A DNA stretch of 64,000 bases from Curtobacterium oceanosedimentum (GCF_020297365.1 NZ_JAIXIG010000003.1:1-64000), one strand, 5' to 3'. Shown: positions 53,347-63,278, counted from the stretch's first letter. The notes: generated by a model from the sequence alone, not told the origin. Program-made: numbers and translations.

Positions 53347-53403
53347 GACGGACAGGAGGCCCGGCACCGGTCCCGCGGACCGGCACCGGGCCTCCTGTCC
53401 GTC
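53347..53403. terminator. 57-bp hairpin, GACGGGAGG palindrome family
   Basis: Arms of 27 bp with two mismatches enclose a 3-nt loop; the outer part is GACGGACAGGAGGCCCGG. It lies 5 bp past the stop of the MacB-type permease gene (minus strand). The 277-bp gap 53132-53408 otherwise holds the promoter of the sugar operon. Confidence 0.75.
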
Positions 53404-53408
53404 ACGTC

Positions 53409-54596
53409 TCAGACGGCCGCCAGGGCGGACGTCGGCGGGATGCGCGCCGCGCGCGCCGCCGGGTAGAGCCCCGACACCCCGCCGATCACCACCGTGGCGC
53501 CGAGCCCGCCGGCGACCGCCCACACGGGCAGGGCCACGGGCCACCCCTGCGCCAGGGCGAACGCGATCGTGACCCCCACCCCGATCACGACCCCGGCTGC
53601 GCCGCCCAGCAACGACAGCAGCAGCGACTCGACCAGGAACTGGTCGCGGATGGAGCGCCGCCGGGCTCCGAGCGCCCGTCGGACCCCGACCTCGGCCCGG
53701 CGTTCGAGCACCGTGATGACCATCGTGTTCGCCACACCGATCCCGCCGACGAGCAGCGCGACGCCGCCGATGCCGACGAGCAGCCCGGTGAACGAGTCGT
53801 CGGTGGCGTCCTTCGCGGCGAGCGCGTCCGACGGGCGGGTGACCCCGACGTCCTGCGGCGCACCCGGTCGGACCGCGGCCGCGAGGACGTCGCGGGCCGC
53901 TTCCACACGCTCCTGGTCGACGCGCGTGTAGACGGCGGTCGGCGCCCCGTCGAACCCGAGCTGTCCGGCGAGCGCACGCGGCACGAACACGCTGTTGTCG
54001 AGTTCCGCGGCGAGCGCGAGCGGCCGGAGGACCCCGACCACCTGCACCCACTGTCCGCCGATCCACACCCGGGTGTCAGCACGGACGCGGTCGATGCCGA
54101 GCGCGGCGGCGGCTGCGTCCCCGAGCACGACCTGCGGTGCCGCGGTCCGGGCGTCGTCGATCCACCGCCCGGAGGCGAGCTCGCCGCCGAGCACCGCCGG
54201 TACGTCACCCCAGGCCGCGAGCACGGCGATGCCCTTCGTCTCCGGCGCCGGGACGAACCCGTTGCGGTAGACCCCGGCGCCCGGCACCGTGCCGACCGCG
54301 GCGGCGGACTCGACGTCGTCCTGCCGGTGCACCGCCTCGAGCGCGGTGTCCGGCAGCGGCGGTGTCTCGCCGAACCCCTGGGCCTCGGTGACGGTGAGCA
54401 CGTTCGTGCCGAGGGCGTCGAGGACCTGGTCGACCTCCGCCTTGCTCGACGACGAGATCCCGACGACCGCGATCATCGCCGCGATGCCGATGGCGATGCC
54501 GAGGGCCGACAGCACGACGCGTGCCGGCCGGGTCCGCAGGCCGAACACCCCGAGTCGGAGCAGGTCCGTCGGGCTGACGGTGCCCCGGGCGCTCAC
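53409..54596 (-). CDS. MacB-type ABC transporter permease
   Basis: The 395-residue permease has four membrane helices: one near the N-terminus (VVLSALGIAIGIAAMIAVVG) before a periplasmic-side MacB-core domain, and three at the C-terminus in an FtsX domain (LLVGIGGVALLVGGIGVANTM is the first, given partly as LLVGIGGVALLVGGIG). ERRAEVGVRRALGARRRSI is the coupling segment. It is last of six genes in the two-component/efflux operon. Its GTG overlaps the ATPase stop. Confidence 0.9.
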   Translation of the reverse strand: MSARGTVSPTDLLRLGVFGLRTRPARVVLSALGIAIGIAAMIAVVGISSSSKAEVDQVLDALGTNVLTVTEAQGFGETPPLPDTALEAVHRQDDVESAAAVGTVPGAGVYRNGFVPAPETKGIAVLAAWGDVPAVLGGELASGRWIDDARTAAPQVVLGDAAAAALGIDRVRADTRVWIGGQWVQVVGVLRPLALAAELDNSVFVPRALAGQLGFDGAPTAVYTRVDQERVEAARDVLAAAVRPGAPQDVGVTRPSDALAAKDATDDSFTGLLVGIGGVALLVGGIGVANTMVITVLERRAEVGVRRALGARRRSIRDQFLVESLLLSLLGGAAGVVIGVGVTIAFALAQGWPVALPVWAVAGGLGATVVIGGVSGLYPAARAARIPPTSALAAV

Positions 54597-55330
54597 CGGT
54601 CGCCCCGGATCGCGGCGGCGAGCGCGGCGGCCCCGCCCGCGGTGTCGTCCTGCGAGACGAGACCGTCCCGCATCCGGACCCGGCGGGGCAGCGATGCCGC
54701 GAGCTCGAGGTCGTGCGTGATGACGAGCACGGTGGTGCCCCCGTCGTTGAGCTCGCGCAGCAGGCCGAGGACCGCCGCACCCGAGGCGGTGTCGAGCGCC
54801 CCGGTCGGCTCGTCCGCCAGCAGGATCGTCGGGCCGCCGACGATCGCCCGGGCGATCGCGACCCGCTGCTTCTCACCGCCGGACAGCTGGTGCGGGCGGT
54901 GGTCGGCCCGGTGCCCGAGTCCGACCCGGCCGAGCGCCTCGACCGCGCGCCGGTGCCGGTCGCGGCGCGGGACCCCCGCGTAGAGCAGCCCGTCGGCGAC
55001 GTTCTCGGCAGCGGTCGCCCCGGGCTGCAGGTGGAAGTGCTGGAACACGAAGCCGATGTGGTCGGCCCGCAGACGCGACAGGGCGTCGTCGGACATCGTG
55101 GCGACGTCGTTGCCGGCGATCGTCACGGTGCCGGAGGTCGGCCGGTCGAGCGTCCCGACGATGTTGAGCATGGTCGACTTGCCGGACCCGGACGGCCCGA
55201 CGACGGCGACGAGTTCCCCGGCCGTGACCTCGAGCGAGACGCCGCGGAGCGCACCGACGTCACCGTAGGTCTTCACGACGTCCGCGAGTGACAGGACGAC
55301 CTCGCGGTCCGGCGCGGTGGTGCCGGTCAT
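54593..55330 (-). CDS. MacB/LolD-type ABC transporter ATP-binding protein
   Basis: The 245-residue ATPase has Walker A GPSGSGKST, Q-loop VFQHFHLQPG, signature LSGGEKQRVAIARA, Walker B ILLADEPTGALD and the switch His in VITHDLE. It powers the MacB-type permease encoded next. The ATG overlaps the stop of the periplasmic adaptor gene. Confidence 0.95.
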   Translation of the reverse strand: MTGTTAPDREVVLSLADVVKTYGDVGALRGVSLEVTAGELVAVVGPSGSGKSTMLNIVGTLDRPTSGTVTIAGNDVATMSDDALSRLRADHIGFVFQHFHLQPGATAAENVADGLLYAGVPRRDRHRRAVEALGRVGLGHRADHRPHQLSGGEKQRVAIARAIVGGPTILLADEPTGALDTASGAAVLGLLRELNDGGTTVLVITHDLELAASLPRRVRMRDGLVSQDDTAGGAAALAAAIRGDR

Positions 55331-56409
55331 CCGGGCACCACCACCTGGTCGCCCGCGGCGACGTCGCCGGTGATCGCCACGCGGCCGCCGGCGGTGAACC
55401 CCGGCTCGACGGAAACGCGCTCGGTCGTGCCATCCCGGCGGACCACGTCGACGGCGTAGTGGCCGCCGGAACCCGCGACGAGGGCGGAGACCGGGACGGA
55501 GAGCACGCCCCGTTCGGTGGTGCCCTCCGCGTCGACCTGGGCAGAGGCCGCGGCCGGCAGCGTGCGGTCGCCGGCGTCGAAGGACACCGAGACGACGACC
55601 TTGGTCCCGCCGTCCTCGTCGGTCTCGGGCTGGACGTCGGCGACCTCGCCGCGCATCGGGGCCCCCGTGCCGTTCACCCGGACGTCCACCCGGGTGCCGA
55701 CCGCCAGCCGCTCGGCGTCTCGCTGCGACACGGTCGCCGAGACGATGCGCTCCGTGCTCGTGACCTGCAGCACGTCGCCGCCGCCGGTGCCCGCTGCCTC
55801 CGCGCCCGCGGCGCCGGTCGACCGGCCGAGCTCGCCCTCCACCGACGCGACGCGCACGGCCCCGTCGACGAACGCGACGTCGGCGGCAGTCAGGACCCCG
55901 GTGACCTCATGGTCCCGGTCCTCCTGCCACTGCCGCACCGCGGCCTGGGTCCGCGGCCCGAACTCGTCGTCGACGGACACGTCGTAGCCCAGGGCCGCCA
56001 GGTTCTCGTTGAGCTGCCGCACGTCGGTGCCGTGCACCCCGCGGGACAGGTCGCGCCACAGCGGTACCGTGCCGTACATCGACCGCACACCGCGCTCGTC
56101 GACCGCGTACAGGTCCTCGTCCCGCTCGATGACGTCGCCAGGGCGGGGCAACCACGTGATCGTGCCGGCGGCCGCTGCGGGCACGCCCGTCGGGACGCCG
56201 TAGCCGAGGGTCCCGGCGAACACCTTCGAGTCGGTCAGGTCGCCCTTCGTGACGGTCGCGGTGGGTCCCGAGGAGGCGTCGTCCGAGGCCGCCGACGCCG
56301 ACGACGGCTCCCCGGGGGCGACGGCCGCCCACGTGCCGAGCCCGACGCCGACGACGGCGACCAGGCAGACACCGACGACGAGCAGTCGTCGGCGACCGGG
56401 GCGGCTCAC
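55327..56409 (-). CDS. Efflux adaptor with peptidoglycan-binding domain (HlyD/MacA-like)
   Basis: The 360-residue protein has one N-terminal signal-anchor (RLLVVGVCLVAVVGVGLGTW), a PG_binding_1 motif (DVRQLNENLAALGYDVSVDD, then FGPRTQAAVRQWQ) and C-terminal membrane-fusion-type beta domains (VSATVSQRDAERLAVGTRVDV, given as VSATVSQRD and LAVGTRVDV; ALVAGSGGHYAVDVV). In Gram-positive efflux systems such adaptors sit on the outer face of the membrane next to MacB-type pumps. GTG overlaps the lipoprotein stop. Confidence 0.88.
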   Translation of the reverse strand: MSRPGRRRLLVVGVCLVAVVGVGLGTWAAVAPGEPSSASAASDDASSGPTATVTKGDLTDSKVFAGTLGYGVPTGVPAAAAGTITWLPRPGDVIERDEDLYAVDERGVRSMYGTVPLWRDLSRGVHGTDVRQLNENLAALGYDVSVDDEFGPRTQAAVRQWQEDRDHEVTGVLTAADVAFVDGAVRVASVEGELGRSTGAAGAEAAGTGGGDVLQVTSTERIVSATVSQRDAERLAVGTRVDVRVNGTGAPMRGEVADVQPETDEDGGTKVVVSVSFDAGDRTLPAAASAQVDAEGTTERGVLSVPVSALVAGSGGHYAVDVVRRDGTTERVSVEPGFTAGGRVAITGDVAAGDQVVVPG

Positions 56410-56924
56410 TCGCCGATCCCCGTCGTCTCGGACCCGAAGGCCTCCTCGTCGCACGCGCGCGCGACCTCGTCGAAGGCAGCCCGGTCGTCCGGCTGGTACG
56501 CCTGCCTGCCCGCCTCGTCGTCGGGGTAGTCGGAGAACCCGCCCTCGCGGATGCACGCCGCTGCCTGCCGCTGCTGCTCGGCCGCACCTTCCATCGGCTT
56601 CGCCATCTTCCCGTCCCCGGCACCCCCGCCGTCCCCGATGCACTCCTTGAGGTCGGCCTGGTACTGCTCCGGGTCGACGCCGTCCGGCGCACCGAACTGC
56701 ATCGTCTGGCCGCCGCTCGAGGGGTCCGCCATGTCGTACCCCTTGCCGCGCATGCACTCGGCGAGCGTCGCGCCCTTGCCGGCTGCCACGGTGGAACCGT
56801 CGGCGTCGGTGTCCTCCGCGCTCGAGCACCCGGCGAGCAGTCCGGGCAGCAGGACGACGGCGACGGCTGCGGTGGCGAGGAGGGAACGGGTCCGGCGGGT
56901 CTTCGTGGTGGTTGTCGTGTTCAT
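56406..56924 (-). CDS. Lipoprotein of the efflux operon
   Basis: The 172-residue lipoprotein has a signal with lipobox LLAGC, then a Cys-bearing mature part (LAECMRGKGYDMADP, LKECIGDGG, AACIREGGFSDYPD, ARACDEEAFG). Four regularly placed Cys suggest two disulphides. Family unknown to me. It is encoded between the sensor kinase and the adaptor, so it may help sense or bind the exported compound. Confidence 0.75.
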   Translation of the reverse strand: MNTTTTTKTRRTRSLLATAAVAVVLLPGLLAGCSSAEDTDADGSTVAAGKGATLAECMRGKGYDMADPSSGGQTMQFGAPDGVDPEQYQADLKECIGDGGGAGDGKMAKPMEGAAEQQRQAAACIREGGFSDYPDDEAGRQAYQPDDRAAFDEVARACDEEAFGSETTGIGE

Positions 56925-56941
56925 GCCACCAGGACACCGGA

Positions 56942-58114
56942 TCAGCTGTTTCGCCCGGCGTCTCCTCGGGGTTGCACCGGCGAAACACCGACGCGGACGA
57001 CGAGTCCGCCGGTCGGTCGCGCGTCGACGGACAACGACCACCCGTGCGCCTGCACGACCGACGCCACGATCGACAGTCCGAGACCGCTGTGCCGCCCACC
57101 CGGCCGCGCCGACGGGCACCGCCGGAACGGCTCGACCAGGCGGGGCGCCTCGTCCACCGGCACCGCGGGCCCGGAGTTCTCGACGACGATCCCGTCCGGC
57201 GACGTCGTCACCCGGACGAACCCGCCGGGCTCGTTGTACTCGACGGCGTTGCCGACCAGGTTGCCGAGGAGCTGCCGCAGCAGCGTCGGCTCGGCGTCGA
57301 CGACCAGGCCGGGAGGCCCGGTGCGGGCTTCGTGGGTCAGCGCGACCCCGGCGTCGGCCGCGTTCCGGACCGCCCCCGCGACCACCTCCGCGGTCACGTC
57401 GTCCACGTGGACCACCTGCGTCGTGCCGTCGAGCCCGCGGTCGGCCTCGGCGAGCACGAGCAGCGACTCGACCAGGTGCTCGGTCCGCCGGTTCTGCTCG
57501 AGGAGTTCGTCGCGGACGGCCCGGACGTCGGCGGCGCCGACGTCGTCGTGCAACCCGATCTGCACGGCGGCCCGCTGCACCGCGAGCGGGGTCCGGAGCT
57601 CGTGCGAGGCCTGCGCCACGAACCGCCGCTGGCTCTCGAACGCTGTCTCGAGCCGGTCGAGCAGGTCGTCCACCGTGCGGGACAGCCGCCGGAGTTCGTC
57701 GTCCGGCCCGACCAGGGCGATCCGCTCGTGCAGGTTCGACGCGGTGATCCGGGTCGCGGTGGCGGTGATCCGGTCGATCGGGCGGAGCATCCGCCGACTG
57801 ACGAACCACCCGACTCCACCCGCGAGCACCCCCGCCACGACGATCCCCACCGCCGACCACTGCCACTGCAGCGCGTTGGCCTCGGTGACGACGCGCAGGG
57901 TCGTCTGCGACGCACCGAGTCGTTCGGGGTCGATCGGGACGGCGGACGGGATCCGGGTCGCCGGCCCGCCGTCCCGACCGAGCACGGGCAGCGTCCGAGC
58001 GAACGACTGCTGGGACGCCAGGTTCACGAACACCAGCACGGCGGTGGTGAGCACCATCGAGGCCACGGCGAAGGCGAGGGCCGTCCGGACGCGGATGGTG
58101 AGCGTCCGCATCAC
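56942..58114 (-). CDS. Sensor histidine kinase
   Basis: The 390-residue kinase has two membrane helices flanking an extracellular loop of about 50 residues, a HAMP domain (SRRMLRPIDRITATATRI), the phospho-acceptor H-box FVAQASHELRTPLAVQ, an N-box NLVGNAVEYN and a G-box SGLGLSIV. The short sensor loop suggests detection within or near the membrane, as in antibiotic-sensing kinases. GTG overlaps the regulator stop; a lipoprotein and efflux genes follow. Confidence 0.94.
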   Translation of the reverse strand: MMRTLTIRVRTALAFAVASMVLTTAVLVFVNLASQQSFARTLPVLGRDGGPATRIPSAVPIDPERLGASQTTLRVVTEANALQWQWSAVGIVVAGVLAGGVGWFVSRRMLRPIDRITATATRITASNLHERIALVGPDDELRRLSRTVDDLLDRLETAFESQRRFVAQASHELRTPLAVQRAAVQIGLHDDVGAADVRAVRDELLEQNRRTEHLVESLLVLAEADRGLDGTTQVVHVDDVTAEVVAGAVRNAADAGVALTHEARTGPPGLVVDAEPTLLRQLLGNLVGNAVEYNEPGGFVRVTTSPDGIVVENSGPAVPVDEAPRLVEPFRRCPSARPGGRHSGLGLSIVASVVQAHGWSLSVDARPTGGLVVRVGVSPVQPRGDAGRNS

Positions 58115-58764
58115 AGGGCGTACCCCTGCCCCGGCACCGTCCGGATCGGGTCCGGGTCGCCGAGCTTCCGCCGGAGCTTCGACATCGTCACCCGGACGGC
58201 GGCGGTGAACGGGTCGACGTTCATGTCCCAGACCTTCTCGAGCAGTTCCTCGGCCGAGACGATCCGGCCGTCCGCACGCAGCAGGGTCTCGAGCACGCCG
58301 AGTTCCTTCGCGGTGAGGTCGAGCGGGCGACCGTCACGCGTCGCCATCCGCCGGTTCGTGTCGAGGAGCAGGCCGGCACGTTCGAGCACCGGCGCGACGG
58401 GAGCGACGCTCCGACGGCCGAGCGCCCGGACCCGCGCGACGAGCTCCGGGTACTCGAACGGCTTCGTCAGGTAGTCGTCGGCACCGAGTTCCAGGCCGTT
58501 CACCCGGTCGGTCAGCGTCGTCGCCGCGGTGAGCATGAGGATCCGGGTCAGGCTCTCCCGGGCCGCCAGCCGCCGCGCGACCTCGTCGCCGTGCATGCCC
58601 GGCAGGTCCCGGTCGAGCACGACGACGTCGTAGTCGTTCACCGCCAGGAGCTCGTCGGCCTGGTCGCCGCGGTGGGCGACGTCGACCGCCATGCCCTGCC
58701 GGGTCAACCCCGTCGCGACGAGGTCGGCGAGGGCTTGCTCATCATCCACCACGAGTACACGCAC
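58111..58764 (-). CDS. OmpR/PhoB family response regulator
   Basis: The 217-residue regulator has a receiver domain (VLVVDDEQAL, phospho-Asp in VVVLDRDLPG, Thr in LMLTAATT, Lys in YLTKPFE) and a winged-helix output domain (LTAKELGVLETLLR, AVRVTMSKLRRKLG). It is encoded first of the operon with its kinase and a MacB-type exporter, which it probably activates. Start is a GTG at 58764. Confidence 0.95.
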   Translation of the reverse strand: MRVLVVDDEQALADLVATGLTRQGMAVDVAHRGDQADELLAVNDYDVVVLDRDLPGMHGDEVARRLAARESLTRILMLTAATTLTDRVNGLELGADDYLTKPFEYPELVARVRALGRRSVAPVAPVLERAGLLLDTNRRMATRDGRPLDLTAKELGVLETLLRADGRIVSAEELLEKVWDMNVDPFTAAVRVTMSKLRRKLGDPDPIRTVPGQGYAL

Positions 58765-58786
58765 TGATGTATTGCAGGTGATGTTC

Positions 58787-58909
58787 CTACGAGGGAACTG
58801 GGAGCACGGCGACGGCGCCGGTCCGCTCGTCCACCCGGACCACGAAGGTGGCGGCCGTCGGCAGCGGGACGGTCAGGAGCGGCAGGGCGTGGATGCTCAC
58901 GAGGTCCAT
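58787..58909 (-). CDS. Possible 40-aa small protein ahead of the two-component system
   Basis: An ORF reading MDLVSIHALPLLTVPLPTAA and ending VAVLPVPS lies 22 bp before the response-regulator gene. GGAG sits next to the ATG, or ten bases before an internal GTG. The hydrophobic, non-shadow composition suggests a real product or leader peptide; proof is lacking. Confidence 0.35.
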   Translation of the reverse strand: MDLVSIHALPLLTVPLPTAATFVVRVDERTGAVAVLPVPS

Positions 58910-58957
58910 GCTCCGACCATGACGGTCGGAGGGTTTCTCCGGTGTTGCGCGTGCGGC

Positions 58958-59512
58958 TCACGCGTCGAACGGCACCTCGCCGTGGTCGCTCACGCCCGCG
59001 CGCTGCCGGTACGACAGGTGTCCGCCCAGGTACCCGCCGACGCTGACGACCGCGAGTCCCGCGAAGCCGAGCACCTTGCCCGCTCCGTGGTTTCCCCGCT
59101 TGCGCTGCAGCCAGGACAGCCCGTACAGCGACAGCCCCACCCAGTTCACGGCCTGGTGCACCCATCCTGTGCGCAGCTGCTCGCGGTTCAGCTCGGACCA
59201 GTCGACGTAGCCGGCGACCGAGGCACTGCCCGCGGACACCACGCCGACGCCGACCAGGGTCTTCGCGGCCTTCGCGTTGCCCTTCCCGCCGAGCAGGTCC
59301 AGGACAGCCGCCGAGATCCAGGCGCCGAGCGGGACCTGCACCATGAGCGGGTGGATCGGGTGGCCGAACGGCACGCCGTGCAGCAGCTGCCGCAGGGCCT
59401 TCGGCTTGGCGAGGGCGTTCACGACGGCACGGTCGACGTCGACGGCCTTGTCGAGGACGCTCGCGTGCTCGACGGCGTCGGTGAGGCGGCGGATCGCGCG
59501 GATCTCAGGCAT
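58958..59512 (-). CDS. DUF2231 membrane protein
   Basis: The 184-residue protein matches DUF2231: a conserved HPIHPLMVQVPLGAW segment opening the first membrane helix and four hydrophobic segments in total. Its function is unknown; similar proteins sometimes accompany redox or Rieske proteins. It precedes clpB's 3' end by a terminator and stands alone. Confidence 0.88.
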   Translation of the reverse strand: MPEIRAIRRLTDAVEHASVLDKAVDVDRAVVNALAKPKALRQLLHGVPFGHPIHPLMVQVPLGAWISAAVLDLLGGKGNAKAAKTLVGVGVVSAGSASVAGYVDWSELNREQLRTGWVHQAVNWVGLSLYGLSWLQRKRGNHGAGKVLGFAGLAVVSVGGYLGGHLSYRQRAGVSDHGEVPFDA

Positions 59513-59526
59513 GTCGTGGACGCTAG

Positions 59527-59577
59527 ACGGAACGGCCCGTCACCGATCCCAGGAACCGGTGACGGGCCTCCCGTCCG
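59527..59577. terminator. Hairpin, GACGGGAGG palindrome family
   Basis: GGCCCGTCACCG (59534-59545) and CGGTGACGGGCC (59557-59568) form perfect 12-bp inner arms, and the right flank is TCCCGTCCGTC as in the family. It lies 18 bp past the clpB stop (minus strand). Confidence 0.7.
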
Positions 59578-59595
59578 TCCGCAGCGTCTGCTGCG

Positions 59596-61764
59596 CTACT
59601 CCTCGACGATCTCGGCGAGCTCGAACGGCTCGACCGTCAGGCCGTCGCCGTCCGCGGCGACGTCGACCCGGACGGTGTCGCCGTCACGGACGTCGCCGGA
59701 CAGGATGGCGCGCGCCAGCCGGTCGTCGATCTGTCGCTGCATCAGGCGCCGCAGCGGCCGTGCGCCGTACACCGGGTCGTAGCCGCGCTCCGCGAGCCAG
59801 CCACGGGCCTGCGGGGTGACCGCGAGCTCGAGCCGGCGGTCGGTCAGGCGACGGGCGAGGCGGTCGACGTCGAGCGACACGATCTGCCCGAGGTCCTCGG
59901 CGGTCAGGGCGTGGAACACCACGATGTCGTCGAGCCGGTTGATGAACTCCGGCCGGAACGCCTGCTGCACGAGCTCGCGGACGGACTCCTCCCGCTGCAC
60001 GTCGGTCAGCGTCATGTCCGTCATGAACTGCGAACCGAGGTTCGACGTCAGCACCAGGATCGTGTTCCGGAAGTCGACCGTGCGGCCCTGCCCGTCGGTC
60101 AGTCGGCCGTCGTCGAGCACCTGCAGCAGCACGTCGAACACCTCGGGGTGGGCCTTCTCGATCTCGTCGAGCAGGATCACCGAGTACGGGCGTCGACGGA
60201 CGGCCTCGGTCAGCTGCCCGCCGGACTCGTACCCGACGTACCCGGGCGGGGCACCGATGAGCCGCGACACCGAGTGCTTCTCGCCGTACTCGCTCATGTC
60301 GATGCGGACGAGGGCCTTCTCGTCGTCGAACAGGAACTCGGCGAGCGCCTTGGCGAGCTCGGTCTTGCCGACACCGGTGGGCCCGAGGAACAGGAACGAC
60401 CCCGTCGGGCGGTCCGGGTCGGAGATGCCCGCACGGGTGCGCCGTACGGCCTCGGACACGGTGGACACGGCGGTGCGCTGCCCGATGATCCGACGGCCGA
60501 GCTCGCTCTCCAGGTGCAGGAGCTTCTCGGTCTCGCCCTGCAGCAGGCGACCGAGCGGGATGCCCGTCCACTGTGCGATGACGGCGGCGATGTCCTCGTC
60601 GGTGACGCTGTCGTTCACCATGCGGTCGGTGCTCCCGGCCCGCTCGGCGGCGGCGAGCTCGGCCTCGATGCGGGGCTTCTCGCCGTACTCCAGGCGGGAC
60701 ACGAGCTCGTAGTCGGCCTCGCGCTGGGCACGCTGCGACCGCATGTTCAGGTCGTCCAGCTGCTGCTTGAGCTCACCGATGCGGTTCAGGCTGGCGCGCT
60801 CGGTCTGCCAGCGCTGCTCGAGCTCGGCCAGCCGCTCCTCGCGGGTGTGCAGCTCGTTCCGCAGGGTCTCGAGGCGGGCCTTCGAGGCGTCGTCCTTCTC
60901 CTGCTTCAGCGCGAACTCCTCGACGCGCAGGCGGTCGACGTTGCGCTTCAGCTCGTCGATCTCGACGGGGCTCGAGTCGATCTCCATGCGGAGTCGACTC
61001 GCGGCCTCGTCGATGAGGTCGATGGCCTTGTCGGGCAGCTGTCGCCCAGAGATGTACCGGTTCGACAGGCTCGCGGCGGCGACGAGCGCGGAGTCGTTGA
61101 TCGTCACCTTGTGGTGCGCCTCGTAGCGCTCCTTGAGCCCGCGCAGGATCGCCACGGCGTCCTCGACGCTCGGTTCGCCGACGTAGACCTGCTGGAAGCG
61201 GCGCTCGAGCGCGGCGTCCTTCTCGATGTACTCGCGGTACTCGTCGAGGGTGGTCGCGCCGATGAGCCGGAGCTCACCACGCGCGAGCATGGGCTTGAGC
61301 ATGTTCGACGCCGCGACGGACCCTTCGCCGCCGCCGGCACCCATCAGGGTGTGCAGCTCGTCGATGAACGTGATGACCTGGCCGTCGGAGTCGTTGATCT
61401 CCTTGAGCACGGACTTGAGCCGCTCCTCGAACTCGCCGCGGTACTTCGCGCCGGCGATGAGGGCGGAGATGTCGAGCGACACGAGCCGCTTGTCCTTCAG
61501 GGAGTCGGCGACGTCGCCGGCGACGATGCGCTGCGCGAGCCCCTCGACGACGGCGGTCTTGCCGACGCCGGGCTCGCCGATGAGCACGGGGTTGTTCTTG
61601 GTGCGGCGCGTCAGCACCTGGGAGACGCGCCGGATCTCGGCGTCGCGTCCGATCACCGGGTCGAGCTTGCCGCTGCGGGCGATCGCGGTGAGGTCGACAC
61701 CGAACTGCTCGAGGGCGGTCTTCTGCCGCTCCTGCGAGTCAGGGGCACCCTGGAGGTTCGCCAT
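59596..61764 (-). CDS. clpB: ClpB-type disaggregase lacking the N-terminal domain
   Basis: The 722-residue AAA+ chaperone has two nucleotide-binding domains: Walker [14 protein letters not shown] and [11 protein letters not shown] in the first, [13 protein letters not shown] and [14 protein letters not shown] in the second. The coiled-coil M-domain specific to ClpB lies between them (about residues 250-370). The usual N-domain of about 150 residues is absent: the protein starts 23 residues before [20 protein letters not shown] (split: [20 protein letters not shown]). It should rescue aggregated proteins with DnaK. AAGGAC precedes the ATG; a HAIR operator lies just upstream. Confidence 0.93.
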   Translation of the reverse strand: MANLQGAPDSQERQKTALEQFGVDLTAIARSGKLDPVIGRDAEIRRVSQVLTRRTKNNPVLIGEPGVGKTAVVEGLAQRIVAGDVADSLKDKRLVSLDISALIAGAKYRGEFEERLKSVLKEINDSDGQVITFIDELHTLMGAGGGEGSVAASNMLKPMLARGELRLIGATTLDEYREYIEKDAALERRFQQVYVGEPSVEDAVAILRGLKERYEAHHKVTINDSALVAAASLSNRYISGRQLPDKAIDLIDEAASRLRMEIDSSPVEIDELKRNVDRLRVEEFALKQEKDDASKARLETLRNELHTREERLAELEQRWQTERASLNRIGELKQQLDDLNMRSQRAQREADYELVSRLEYGEKPRIEAELAAAERAGSTDRMVNDSVTDEDIAAVIAQWTGIPLGRLLQGETEKLLHLESELGRRIIGQRTAVSTVSEAVRRTRAGISDPDRPTGSFLFLGPTGVGKTELAKALAEFLFDDEKALVRIDMSEYGEKHSVSRLIGAPPGYVGYESGGQLTEAVRRRPYSVILLDEIEKAHPEVFDVLLQVLDDGRLTDGQGRTVDFRNTILVLTSNLGSQFMTDMTLTDVQREESVRELVQQAFRPEFINRLDDIVVFHALTAEDLGQIVSLDVDRLARRLTDRRLELAVTPQARGWLAERGYDPVYGARPLRRLMQRQIDDRLARAILSGDVRDGDTVRVDVAADGDGLTVEPFELAEIVEE

Positions 61765-61796
61765 GCGTTCCGTCCTTTCGTTGCGGTGGTCTCGTA

Positions 61797-61817
61797 CTTG
61801 AGTCTACTCCACTCAAC
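61797..61817. promoter_or_regulatory. HAIR operator (HspR-binding site) of clpB
   Basis: CTTGAGT-(7 nt)-ACTCAAC matches the HspR-associated inverted repeat (CTTGAGT-N7-ACTCAAG) in all but the last base. It lies 33 bp before the clpB ATG and directly after the MFS stop codon at 61818. Confidence 0.85.
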
Positions 61818-63227
61818 TTACGTGGGCGCGGGGACATTCCTGATCCCGAGCGCACTGACCACGGCGCCGGCCAGCAGCAGCAGCGCCATCACCACCATCG
61901 CCCGGTGCAGGCCGTCGACGCTCACCCCGCCGCCGAGCACCACACCCGCGAGCGCCACCGTGACGAGTCCGGCGATCCGGGCGATCGCGTTGTTCACCGC
62001 GGAGCCGGCACCCGCGTCGGCCTGCGGCACGGACCCGAGCACCGCGCTCGTCAACGGGGTGACCATCAGGGCGATGCCCGCGCCGACGAGCACCAGGCCG
62101 GGCAGCACGGACCACCAGTACCCGGCGGGGTCCTCCCCGGCGAGGAGCATGAGGAGCGCCCCACCGGCACCGATCGCGGGACCGGCGGCCATGAACCACC
62201 GCGGCCCCCACTTCCCGGCCAGGGACCCCACCGCGGTCGAGAGCGCCAGGAGCATCACCGTCGGGGGCAGCGTCGCGAGGCCCGCGAGCCAGGCCGGGTA
62301 CCGCCAGACCTCCTGCAGGAACAGCGTCACCACGAAGAAGACCATGCCGAGCGCGCCGTAGATCGACAGGGTCGCCAGGTTGCCCACCGTGAAGTTCCGC
62401 GCCCGGAAGAGCCCGAGCGGCACCAGCGGAGCGCCGGTCGTCCTGGTGACCCGGAGCTCCCACGGCACGAACGCCGCGAGCGCCAGGGCACCGAGCACGA
62501 GTGCCCCGACGACCACGGGCGCGTCCCAGCCGAGCCGTTCCTGCTCGATGAGCCCGAGCACGACACCACCGACCCCGACGACGGCGAGCACGGCGCCGAC
62601 CACGTCGACGCGCGGCCGGGTCGCCGGGTGCACGTCACCGGTGATGCGCAGCGCCAGCGGGATCGTGACCGCGATCGGCACGGCCGTCAGCACGAAGATC
62701 CACCGCCACCCGATGCCGTCCACCACGAGCCCGCCGACCACCGGGCCCAGGATCATCGCGGCGCTCGACCATGCCGTCCAGGTGCCGATGGCCCGGGCCT
62801 GCGCCGCCCCGCGGAAGGCCGCGACGATGAGCGCGAGCGCACTCGGGGTGACCAGTGCCCCGCCGACGCCCTGCAGTGCCCGGGCGACGATGAGCACCTC
62901 GCCGGTCGGTGCGATCGCGCACGCGACCGAGGCGATCCCGAACACGACCATCCCCCACGTGATGATCCGCACGCGCCCGAACAGGTCGGACAACGACCCG
63001 GCGACCAGGATGAGCGAGCCGAGGGTCACCAGGTACGCGTCGACGACCCACTGCTGCACGACGAGCCCGCCGCCGAGCTCGTCGCGGATCGCGGGGAGCG
63101 CCACGTTCACGACGCTCCCGTCGAGCCCGACCACGAACGAGGCCAGGATCGCGACCACGAGCACGATCCGCCGGTCGTCGCGGAGCGGGGCGGCGGCGTG
63201 CGGCGCAGGAGCGGTCATGGTGCTCAT
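61818..63227 (-). CDS. MFS drug-export transporter (DHA2 type)
   Basis: The 469-residue protein has about 14 membrane helices with motif A GSLSDLFGRVR and motif C-like GPVVGGLVVDGIGWRWIF and DGSVVNVALPAI, as in EmrB/QacA-type proton-driven exporters. Substrate unknown. GGGAG lies well before the ATG at 63227. The stop abuts the clpB operator, so read-through would enter clpB. Confidence 0.9.
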   Translation of the reverse strand: MSTMTAPAPHAAAPLRDDRRIVLVVAILASFVVGLDGSVVNVALPAIRDELGGGLVVQQWVVDAYLVTLGSLILVAGSLSDLFGRVRIITWGMVVFGIASVACAIAPTGEVLIVARALQGVGGALVTPSALALIVAAFRGAAQARAIGTWTAWSSAAMILGPVVGGLVVDGIGWRWIFVLTAVPIAVTIPLALRITGDVHPATRPRVDVVGAVLAVVGVGGVVLGLIEQERLGWDAPVVVGALVLGALALAAFVPWELRVTRTTGAPLVPLGLFRARNFTVGNLATLSIYGALGMVFFVVTLFLQEVWRYPAWLAGLATLPPTVMLLALSTAVGSLAGKWGPRWFMAAGPAIGAGGALLMLLAGEDPAGYWWSVLPGLVLVGAGIALMVTPLTSAVLGSVPQADAGAGSAVNNAIARIAGLVTVALAGVVLGGGVSVDGLHRAMVVMALLLLAGAVVSALGIRNVPAPT

Positions 63228-63278
63228 CCTGCCGCTCCCGCTCGCTCCCAGCCCGACGGTCGACCCCGGGAACGCCGA

